DNA of 11,740 nucleotides, from positions 1 to 11,740 of the forward strand of contig CANRGU010000035.1 in assembly GCA_947630255.1 (NCBI GenBank), read 5' to 3'. Position 1 is the stretch's first letter. Each line of letters starts with the position of its first letter. Shown here in pieces: positions 7,401-11,740 of this stretch. Source of the DNA: an uncultured Clostridia bacterium (GTDB lineage: Bacteria; Bacillota; Clostridia; TANB77; CAG-508). The notes under the pieces are model-generated. The model made no database searches, was not told the origin of the DNA, and worked only from the letters and a program-made list of their open reading frames with translations. A program made the position numbers and the translations under genes.

Positions 7401-9041
7401 GGTCAAATATACAATTGTGAGTACATCTGGCAAGAAACAAGAAGTGGAAGCAACACAGTTAAAAAATTATCAAGGGATGGAAATATTGTAAAAGAAACTC
7501 AATATCCAGATAATATTGAAGTTGGTAAAGGTGAATTCGTATTTAGAGATTTCATTCCAGGTGATTACATTATAAGATATATTTATGGTGACGGATCAAC
7601 ATATGATGCTACAGAAGATGTAAAAACATATAACGGTCAAGACTATAAATCAACAAATGATCCACATTATAACGAAAAAGAATTCTACAATGAATTAATG
7701 AATGTTTATGGAGAAAATTCATCAGTAGCAAGAGATAACGAGCTAAGAAGACTAGAAGTAATGTCTTATTCACCAATAATCAATAAGGATATTGGAAGTT
7801 CATTAGTTGAAAAAACATCAAAAGACGGAAACGATAAGACAGGATTAGACTATACATGGATGGCAGCTGAAACATCAAAAATAAATGTTCCAGTAGATGT
7901 AGGAAATGGAGAAGACTTACAAAAAACAGATAATGAAAGAACAGTTGCTTATGAAAACATTACAAATAATAATCTTATAACATTTAATGGTATGAATTTT
8001 GGATTAACTTTAAGACCAGAAACAAGTATAACTCTAGAAAAACACATAACAGGCTTAAAGATTACACCAAATGGAGTAGGAGCACAACCTATTGTTGATG
8101 CAACAGCTGATATTGAAAGAATTTTAGATGTTGATGTGTTATCAGTAGGAGTTGTAACAGGACTTGCAACAGATAAATCAACAAGAGGTAACAGAGGTTT
8201 CTGGAAAGTAGAAACAGATGTTGAAGAATTAATGCAAGGAGCTCAGCTAGAAGTAGAATATACTTATGTAGTAGTAAATGATGGTGAAGACGATTATTTA
8301 TCAAGAGCATTAATAGAAAGATTTAAAGCAGATCCAAATACATATAGTAACTATTTAAAAGATACTGTTAATGAAATAAAAATCGGAGAACTAAATGGAC
8401 TAAAAGGAAAAACAAATGAATATGGAAATTATTTAGGACAATTCTACTATACTGGAGTTGCTAATGAAGCTACAGATGTTTTAGTTCCAACAAGAATTGA
8501 AACAAATGGATTAGAAGAGGCAATAAATAATGACCTAGCATTTGAAAACGGAGAGTTCTTCAATAAAGTAAATGGTGAAGCAGTAGCAAAAACTGTTTAC
8601 AATACAGACAGAGAAGAAAGAACAGAAAATATAGAAACAGTAATCCATAATGTTAAATCAACAGAATTCTTAACACCAGGAGAAAGAGATTTTAGTAATA
8701 AAGTAACATTAAGAACAGTATTAGCATCAACAAATGGTGGAGAACTTGGAGCAAATATACCAAGCTATATAGCAGAAGTAATAAAATACTCAAATGCTGC
8801 AGGAAGAAGAGATATGCAAACACAACCAGAAAACTTAAAATATGTACACAGCAAGGATAATACAATGACAGTAGAAAACAGCAACGAGGAAGACGAGTTC
8901 TGGGGTGAATCTGTAATCATAACAAAACCTACAGGTGAAGATAAAATTTCTACAATGCAGATAGCAATAATAACAGTACTTGCAGTTGCAGTATTAGGAG
9001 TAGGCATAATATTAATCAAAAAATTCGCATTAAAAAAATAG
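4086..9041 (+). CDS. 3' fragment of the frameshifted adhesin (Gln half of thioester domain, SpaA and SdrD-B modules, membrane anchor)
   Basis: The frame can be read open from an ATG at 3924, but codons before about 4090 are out of register with the domain read in the other frame, so they are not authentic. The ATG at 4086 lies next to the G run and, like 3924, has no Shine-Dalgarno sequence. Real protein sequence begins at about VDNFGYIDDVQAALW. It has no signal peptide of its own, so independent translation would give a cytoplasmic, non-functional product. It holds about 1650 residues with the SpaA-like, SdrD-B-like and anchor regions described for the full gene. Cys pairs such as YNCDGKDGC (6279-6305) are unusual among surface proteins of this kind. 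Confidence 0.55.
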   Translation: MGVDNFGYIDDVQAALWAYLYMVRTSGIFGINENGFSALDIKYQAEMIVDTNHIGFWKSSDFVGAYETGENVTGNSQIVGGSHAWEYYNEAWNTFIQGSDKHFSGKIYKLTNVGSPNQAKGAAQEILIVQKATTPDEPYEPGGPGKPDEPEKPYEPEVTINFQKQNFTGQALSAAIIKFTNVENAEAINGKSISSKNDGTFSIKFKPTKNTGTFKVKIEETRAPSGYVAFKDGIILTVEYNTKTGAVTKVTSDNNWLVLNGTGTVIVKNCTVAKLKFKKIDIYGTAVAGAKIKITGGYNVDKIAGLDSNGCLIASGTTGEYNQIIVTPIDPTEYFELDITEINVPEGYKGFGTKTLRVDYERSSGNVVTAYALNGNKMDPSIVKYGDYIAIKNTPEIASLELLKTDAATGNKLFGAKFKITLTGVESIKNYSSKVNNGKIILTDITTNPLGKITLSDLVFSKDNNKRITIRIEETETPPTDGSYYYKPIDPIEFTISYEVVNGKAVFKLVNAPQGVSLKGNVVTLDVKNQSFIKLSGKVWLDGQQGIKVIEGPNGIKENNESGVGGILVELCEPGTNRRAVSDEKYWTVTKDDGTYEFKDIPATQKGYYVKFNYDGINYIETKDLVSEELIRQGSLNYNGRNYSINTNGLNIEDRNNQKNQLKLYGTGNLEIPGLEELTASKAFENHKERVEFNSEHKSVIGTTEEVSSGFGEVTNGYIVAEGARSQVPLLYNCDGKDGCKALLQTTIDGRNPGQVRFYKSNDYYAAEDFRVSARSGNYKVTTENIDFGIVKKELDLAIGTDVESARLEINGKSTTYNYQQIIDGEMEDLTLDKILDNKSSDNDEIYYNFYLYESDYNYRISDYRTDVEGGIENEVNPEDSKTDDYMDLKELEAYVTYNIILKNQTTTEAYVDEFMYYYDAAFTPISINGKSIDSLINGEKVDEYTITVDSEARTIRFRARSGRGALLGESEDAANNFRREILIEFRVNKNADGYVELKDNCSNVAEITGYTSASGGFVDVDSAPANAGVTFDNQGTANISKHYEDDTDKSLGLNISIKSEAQREIKGTVFDDTDGDGKLNEENGAVNDVIVQLIEILPIESPLDGQIYNCEYIWQETRSGSNTVKKLSRDGNIVKETQYPDNIEVGKGEFVFRDFIPGDYIIRYIYGDGSTYDATEDVKTYNGQDYKSTNDPHYNEKEFYNELMNVYGENSSVARDNELRRLEVMSYSPIINKDIGSSLVEKTSKDGNDKTGLDYTWMAAETSKINVPVDVGNGEDLQKTDNERTVAYENITNNNLITFNGMNFGLTLRPETSITLEKHITGLKITPNGVGAQPIVDATADIERILDVDVLSVGVVTGLATDKSTRGNRGFWKVETDVEELMQGAQLEVEYTYVVVNDGEDDYLSRALIERFKADPNTYSNYLKDTVNEIKIGELNGLKGKTNEYGNYLGQFYYTGVANEATDVLVPTRIETNGLEEAINNDLAFENGEFFNKVNGEAVAKTVYNTDREERTENIETVIHNVKSTEFLTPGERDFSNKVTLRTVLASTNGGELGANIPSYIAEVIKYSNAAGRRDMQTQPENLKYVHSKDNTMTVENSNEEDEFWGESVIITKPTGEDKISTMQIAIITVLAVAVLGVGIILIKKFALKK
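4557..5680 (+). repeat. Three SpaA/CnaB-like (prealbumin-like) modules in tandem
   Basis: Three divergent modules share the pattern K-x-[DN] in the first strand, E-x-x-x-P-x-x-Y or similar in the middle, and [VI]KN at the end. Module 1: FQKQN (Lys codon 4575), EETRAPSGY (Glu 4743), VKNCT (Asn 4890). Module 2: KKID (Lys 4920), TEINVPEGY (Glu 5106), IKNTP (Asn 5262). Module 3: LLKTD (Lys 5295), EETETPP (Glu 5505), VKNQS (Asn 5670). In CnaB folds these residues form an intramolecular isopeptide bond catalysed by Glu, giving stiffness and protease resistance. The modules likely act as a stalk that holds the thioester domain away from the cell. Confidence 0.75.
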
Positions 9042-9054
9042 GCATATAAAATAG

Positions 9055-9085
9055 AAAGGGAAACAAGATGTTTCCCTTTTTAGTT
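9055..9085 (+). terminator. Rho-independent terminator of the surface-protein operon
   Basis: AAAGGGAAACA at 9055-9065 pairs perfectly with TGTTTCCCTTT at 9069-9079 around a 3-base loop (AGA), followed by a T-rich tract. It lies 14 bases after the stop of the adhesin gene and separates the operon from the Spo0A-like gene. Confidence 0.9.
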
Positions 9086-9115
9086 TGAAAAGACGAGAAT
9101 TTAAAAAAATACGGA

Positions 9116-9145
9116 TTGACATATAATGGAAACCTGGTGTATACT
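9116..9145 (+). promoter_or_regulatory. Sigma-A-type promoter of the Spo0A-like gene
   Basis: TTGACA at 9116-9121 is a consensus -35 box; TATACT at 9140-9145 is a near-consensus -10 box; the spacer is 18 bases. Transcription should start near 9152, about 43 bases before the ATG. A short inverted repeat CAAGC-N7-GCTTG (9153-9169) follows at the start of the leader. Confidence 0.75.
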
Positions 9146-9194
9146 ATTGTGACAAGCTTATTATGCTTGAAAAATATTTTTGGAGGAATAACCA

Positions 9195-9737
9195 ATGTTA
9201 GACTCAATGGAAGAAAAAAATGAATTGCGGTTAGCGGTGCGCAATGCAAGAGAGGCTGGATGTTCAATCGGCCAAATTATCGAAGAGGTCTTAGATGAGC
9301 TGGATTTATATAATGAAAATTATATGTCAATAGATTTTGAGATTTCTGAGAGAAGCAAAACTACAACTAAGGAAATGACCAGTGAAAATGTAAAATATGA
9401 GGTTACAAAAGTTATAAACGAAGTAGGAATGCCAGCTGCTATGAGGGGCTACGACTATGTTCGGTATGCTGTTATATATTCTATAGAGAATCCAACAGCA
9501 CTTTTAAATGTAACCAAAGAGCTGTACCCAGCTGTTGCAAAAGAATTTAATACAACAATAGTGAGCGTTGAACGTAATATACGTCATGCAATTGAAGCTG
9601 TGTGGAAGAACGGAAATATCGAAAAGTTAAAAAACCTTTTCGGGTACGGTTTTTGTAATGAAAGTACAAGACAAAAAAATAGCAATTTTATTGCAATGAT
9701 AGTAGATTCAATGAAGGTCAAATATAACTGGAATTAA
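9195..9737 (+). CDS. Receiverless Spo0A-like DNA-binding protein (Spo0A C-terminal domain)
   Basis: Residues from about 68 to 178 match the C-terminal effector domain of Spo0A, the master regulator of endospore formation. Recognisable segments are VTKVINEVGMPAAMRGYDYV, LYPAVAKEFNTT, the recognition-helix region SVERNIRHAIEAVW (124-137), LFGYGF, and NSNFIAMIVDSM near the end. Typical Spo0A is about 260-270 residues with an N-terminal phosphorylated receiver; here only about 60 residues precede the DNA-binding domain, with no receiver and no phosphoacceptor Asp context. This N-terminus (LRLAVRNAREAGCSIGQIIE, acidic EEVLDELDLY) looks helical and is not recognised. It is not a truncated copy: it has its own consensus promoter, a strong RBS (GGAGGA at 9182-9187, 7 bases from ATG) and terminator. 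Role inferred: a transcription regulator that binds 0A-like boxes independently of phosphorelay control. Target genes cannot be read from this window. Confidence 0.88.
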   Translation: MLDSMEEKNELRLAVRNAREAGCSIGQIIEEVLDELDLYNENYMSIDFEISERSKTTTKEMTSENVKYEVTKVINEVGMPAAMRGYDYVRYAVIYSIENPTALLNVTKELYPAVAKEFNTTIVSVERNIRHAIEAVWKNGNIEKLKNLFGYGFCNESTRQKNSNFIAMIVDSMKVKYNWN

Positions 9738-9746
9738 ACTCCAAAC

Positions 9747-9780
9747 AAGGACTCCATTTTAATTATGGGGTCTTTTTTCT
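9747..9780 (+). terminator. Rho-independent terminator after the Spo0A-like gene
   Basis: GACTCCAT at 9750-9757 pairs with ATGGGGTC at 9765-9772 (one T-G wobble), extended by AAG/TTT pairs, with a 7-base loop and a following run of six T. It is 12 bases after the stop codon. Confidence 0.85.
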
Positions 9781-9841
9781 AATTAAATTTAAGCTAAATT
9801 AGGGTATTACTATAAAAATTAGAATATAAAAATAAAAAATA

Positions 9842-9873
9842 CATACAATAAAATTATTACCAGATATTGTATG
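9842..9873. promoter_or_regulatory. Perfect 9-bp inverted repeat, candidate operator
   Basis: CATACAATA at 9842-9850 and TATTGTATG at 9865-9873 are exact inverted repeats separated by 14 bases. The right arm covers the -35 box of the aminopeptidase promoter, so a protein bound here would compete with or contact RNA polymerase. No T tract follows, so a terminator is unlikely. The regulator is unknown. Confidence 0.5.
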
Positions 9874-9895
9874 AAAAAAATGGTTGTGATATAAT
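9867..9895 (+). promoter_or_regulatory. Extended -10 promoter of the aminopeptidase gene
   Basis: TTGTAT at 9867-9872 is a moderate -35 box; TATAAT at 9890-9895 is a perfect -10, preceded by TGA at 9887-9889 (extended -10). The spacer is 17 bases. Transcription should begin near 9902, giving a leader of about 54 bases. Confidence 0.75.
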
Positions 9896-9905
9896 CTATT
9901 AAAAC

Positions 9906-9919
9906 GAGGTATGTACCTC
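9906..9919. promoter_or_regulatory. Palindrome GAGGTA-TG-TACCTC at the mRNA start
   Basis: Six-base arms around a TG centre lie just after the predicted transcription start. It may be an operator that blocks transcription initiation, or in RNA a small 5' hairpin that stabilises the message. It is separate from the RBS (9944-9950) and so should not directly hide it. Confidence 0.45.
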
Positions 9920-9955
9920 AAACCTTGTAAAAACAAATGATCGAAAGGAGAAAAA

Positions 9956-11356
9956 ATGTCAGAATACGAGAGTTTAAAAGAAAAATTATTTAATAACAAA
10001 GTATGTGGTTGGGAGACCATAGGAGAAGAACAAAAGCAAAAAATTAATATATTTGGAGACGAATATATATACTTTTTAAATAAAGCAAAAACAGAAAGAG
10101 AAGCTGTAGAGTTTGCAAAAGAAACTTTACAAAAAAATGGATTTGTAGATATAAGAGATAAAATGGTTCTTGAGCCAGGAGATAAAGTATACTACGTAAA
10201 CAGAGAAAAAAGCATGTATGTTGCCATTATCGGTACAGATCCTTTAGAAAGTGGGTTAAATATTTTAGGTGCGCATATTGATTCGCCTAGATTAGACTTA
10301 AAACCAAATCCATTATATGAAGATATGGGATTTGCATATTTAAAAACTCATTATTATGGAGGAATAAAAAAATATCAATGGACAACAATTCCTTTAAGTA
10401 TACATGGTGTAATTGTTAAAACAAATGGCGAAAAAATAAAAGTAAATATAGGAGAAGAAGAACAAGACCCAATTTTTACAATAACAGATCTTTTACCACA
10501 TTTAGCACAAGACCAAATGGAAAAGAAGCTAAAAGAAGGAATTGCTGGAGAAGACTTAAATCTTCTAATAGGAAGTATTCCTTTTGGAGACAGCAAAACA
10601 TCTGAAAAAGTGAAACTAAATATATTAAGAATACTAAATGAAAAGTATGGAATTACAGAAAAAGATTTACTAAGTTCAGAAATAGAATTAGTACCTGCAT
10701 TCAAAGCAAGAAGCTTAGGATTTGACAGAAGCATGGTAGCAGGATATGGTCAAGATGATAGAGTATGTGCTTATGCAGAATTAAGAGCAATGCTTAATAT
10801 AAAAAATCCAAAGAAAACAGCAGTATGTATATTATCAGATAAAGAAGAAATAGGAAGTATGGGAAATACAGGAATGGAATCACATGTATTTGATACCTTT
10901 ATAGCAGAGTTATTAAACAAAAAAGGAGAAAACAGACCTAATTTATTAGAAAAAGTATTTTGCAATTCAAGAATGTTATCAGCAGATGTAGATGCAGCTT
11001 TAGATCCAATATATGCATCAGTATCAGAAAAGAACAACGCATCATTCTTAGGATATGGAATAGGATTTAACAAATACACAGGAGCAAGAGGAAAATCAGG
11101 AGCATCTGATGCAAATGCAGAATATGTAGCAGAAATAAGAGCAATGCTAGAAGCAAATAACATAGCATATCAAATAGGAGAACTTGGAAAAGTAGATGTA
11201 GGCGGTGGAGGAACCATAGCATATATTTTAGCAAACAAAGGAGTAGATGTAATAGACTGCGGAACACCAGTATTATCAATGCACTCACCATACGAAGTAA
11301 CAAGCAAATTTGATATATACGAAAGCTACAGAACATACGAAGCATTCATGAAATAA
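9956..11356 (+). CDS. M18 family aminopeptidase (aspartyl aminopeptidase type)
   Basis: This 466-residue protein has the length and motifs of peptidase family M18, cytoplasmic dizinc enzymes that remove N-terminal residues, often acidic ones, from peptides. Visible motifs: GAHIDSPRLDLKP with metal ligand His107 and catalytic Asp109; GYGQDDRVCAY with bridging Asp267/268; SDKEEIGSMGNTG with catalytic and metal-binding Glu297/298; LSADVDAALDP with Asp344/346; and the C-terminal SMHSPYE with His443. A Gly-rich VDVGGGGT segment (413-420) precedes the last motif. The start is supported by AAAGGAG at 9944-9950, 5 bases from the ATG. It is a single-gene unit between its own promoter and a terminator; two symmetric sites at the promoter suggest regulation. 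Substrate preference cannot be fixed by sequence alone. Likely role is peptide turnover and amino-acid recovery. Confidence 0.93.
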   Translation: MSEYESLKEKLFNNKVCGWETIGEEQKQKINIFGDEYIYFLNKAKTEREAVEFAKETLQKNGFVDIRDKMVLEPGDKVYYVNREKSMYVAIIGTDPLESGLNILGAHIDSPRLDLKPNPLYEDMGFAYLKTHYYGGIKKYQWTTIPLSIHGVIVKTNGEKIKVNIGEEEQDPIFTITDLLPHLAQDQMEKKLKEGIAGEDLNLLIGSIPFGDSKTSEKVKLNILRILNEKYGITEKDLLSSEIELVPAFKARSLGFDRSMVAGYGQDDRVCAYAELRAMLNIKNPKKTAVCILSDKEEIGSMGNTGMESHVFDTFIAELLNKKGENRPNLLEKVFCNSRMLSADVDAALDPIYASVSEKNNASFLGYGIGFNKYTGARGKSGASDANAEYVAEIRAMLEANNIAYQIGELGKVDVGGGGTIAYILANKGVDVIDCGTPVLSMHSPYEVTSKFDIYESYRTYEAFMK

Positions 11357-11372
11357 AATTAAAATTAAAAAA

Positions 11373-11405
11373 TGGCAAAAAGGGGAACAGACCCCTTTTT
11401 TGCCA
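11373..11405. terminator. Bidirectional terminator between convergent genes
   Basis: TGGCAAAAAGGGG (11373-11385) pairs with CCCCTTTTTTGCCA (11392-11405), with one extra T, around the loop AACAGA. On the plus strand the T run sits in the stem's right arm; on the minus strand the hairpin is followed by a run of six T (complement of 11367-11372). It serves both the aminopeptidase and the convergent gene on the minus strand. Confidence 0.85.
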
Positions 11406-11410
11406 AAAGT

Positions 11411-11740
11411 TTATAAATTATACAAGTTACTGTCTATGCATAGTTTTGCCCTTGCTGATGTTTTTTCGTCAGATTCAAGAGCATTTTTTAAAAATTCAGG
11501 ATGATCTATTAAAAAATTCCTCATTGTTTCGTCTGGATTTTCATAGAAATTTTTTAGCATTTCATATTGATTTTCATTTACGATATTCATATCTAGAGCC
11601 TTTTTAAATAAACTCTCATCAATGTTTATAATCGATAATGATTTAATATTTTCTTTTTCTAGCTTTTCTTTTCCACCTTGCATTCTATCAACAACTACTG
11701 TACTCCAAACAATTTGTGCGCCTAAGCTTTTAACTGCAGG
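11411..11740 (-). CDS. pyrE: Probable orotate phosphoribosyltransferase, C-terminal part
   Basis: The frame is open to the window edge, so 109 C-terminal residues are visible and the Met at 11683 is internal (upstream codons read PAVKSLGAQIVWSTVVVDRM). The segment GAQIVWSTVVVDRMQGGKEKLE followed by SLSIINIDE matches the region of PyrE after the PRPP loop, where VDRxxGG is typical. PyrE converts orotate and PRPP to orotidine monophosphate in pyrimidine synthesis. The PRPP-binding loop would lie outside the window, so another phosphoribosyltransferase of this fold remains possible. A Glu/Lys-rich, probably helical tail of about 65 residues (KKALDMNIVNENQYEMLKNF, then HPEFLKNALESDEKTSARAK) follows. 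I recall similar tails in some clostridial homologues but cannot confirm it here. Confidence 0.7.
   Translation of the reverse strand, partial: PAVKSLGAQIVWSTVVVDRMQGGKEKLEKENIKSLSIINIDESLFKKALDMNIVNENQYEMLKNFYENPDETMRNFLIDHPEFLKNALESDEKTSARAKLCIDSNLYNL

Larger units (their letters stand above)
3620..9041 (+). pseudogene. Giant thioester-domain surface adhesin, interrupted by a +1 frameshift
   Basis: Two overlapping frames form one gene. The first (from 3620) carries the signal peptide and first part of the N-terminal domain; the second continues the same domain and runs to the stop at 9039-9041. Removing one G from the run at 4088-4092 joins them as TNGVDNFGYIDD and gives about 1806 residues. 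The order is: signal peptide (cleavage after about residue 31, TFA/LD); thioester-like domain with Cys85 (codon 3872) and Gln168 (codon 4122, VQAALW); Pro-rich linker (4482-4556); three SpaA/CnaB-like modules (4557-5680); SdrD-B-like modules at about 5682-6000 and 7276-7680; long beta-rich regions; ITKPTG at 8919-8936; a hydrophobic helix and tail KKFALKK. By family knowledge it would be secreted, anchored at the envelope and able to bond covalently to a host or matrix target. As sequenced, no complete protein can be made without frameshifting or slippage. A sequencing or assembly indel is the main alternative. Confidence 0.8.

Noticed and set aside
9122..9127. TATAAT at 9122 as a -10 box
   Set aside because: It directly follows TTGACA and has no suitable -35 box; TATACT at 9140 fits the spacing.
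9936..9946. Spo0A box (TGTCGAA) before the aminopeptidase gene
   Set aside because: The sequence is TGATCGAAA, with an extra base compared with the consensus, and it lies in the leader next to the RBS.
191..11345. Minus-strand frames of 60-180 codons within the surface genes and the aminopeptidase
   Set aside because: They are antisense shadows of long, A-rich coding regions with low-complexity Leu/Ser-rich translations and no RBS.
1..11740. CRISPR array, tRNA, rRNA, insertion sequence or phage attachment site
   Set aside because: No regularly spaced repeats, tRNA-like cloverleaf, transposase or terminal inverted repeats were seen.

Overview
The window comes from a low-GC, Gram-positive bacterium, most likely an anaerobic member of the Bacillota (Clostridia-like). 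The evidence is the very A/T-rich sequence, strong AGGAGG-type ribosome binding sites, large Cys-poor cell-surface proteins with C-terminal membrane anchors and short basic tails, and a protein with the DNA-binding domain of the sporulation regulator Spo0A. The species cannot be named from the sequence.

Positions 1-9085 hold a two-gene operon for very large surface proteins. The first gene is cut at its 5' end by the window edge (about 1199 residues visible). It is a chain of DUF11-like beta-sandwich modules, a Pro/Asp linker, an SdrD-B-like module with an EF-hand-type loop, and a C-terminal membrane anchor. Seventeen bases later a second gene begins. It encodes a signal peptide, a probable thioester domain (YC motif plus VQAALW motif), a Pro-rich linker, three SpaA/CnaB-like modules each with a candidate Lys-Glu-Asn isopeptide triad, two SdrD-B-like modules and another membrane anchor. 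This second gene is split by a +1 frameshift at a run of five G (4088-4092), inside the thioester domain and between the two residues that would form the thioester. Removing one G restores a single protein of about 1806 residues. A strong terminator ends the operon at about 9085. Neither protein has a canonical LPXTG; both have a looser TG-containing motif (SIATG, TKPTG) just before the membrane segment.

Positions 9086-9780 hold a self-contained transcription unit: sigma-A-type promoter, strong RBS, a 180-residue protein made of a Spo0A C-terminal DNA-binding domain without any receiver domain, and a terminator.

Positions 9781-11405 hold an M18 family aminopeptidase with its own extended -10 promoter. 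The promoter is bracketed by a perfect 9-bp inverted repeat that overlaps the -35 box and a palindrome just after the expected transcription start, which suggests transcriptional control.

Positions 11406-11740 hold the C-terminal part of a convergent gene on the minus strand, probably orotate phosphoribosyltransferase (PyrE). It shares a bidirectional terminator with the aminopeptidase.

The most interesting parts are the thioester-armed adhesin with its possibly switchable frameshift, its partner surface protein, and the receiverless Spo0A-like regulator.
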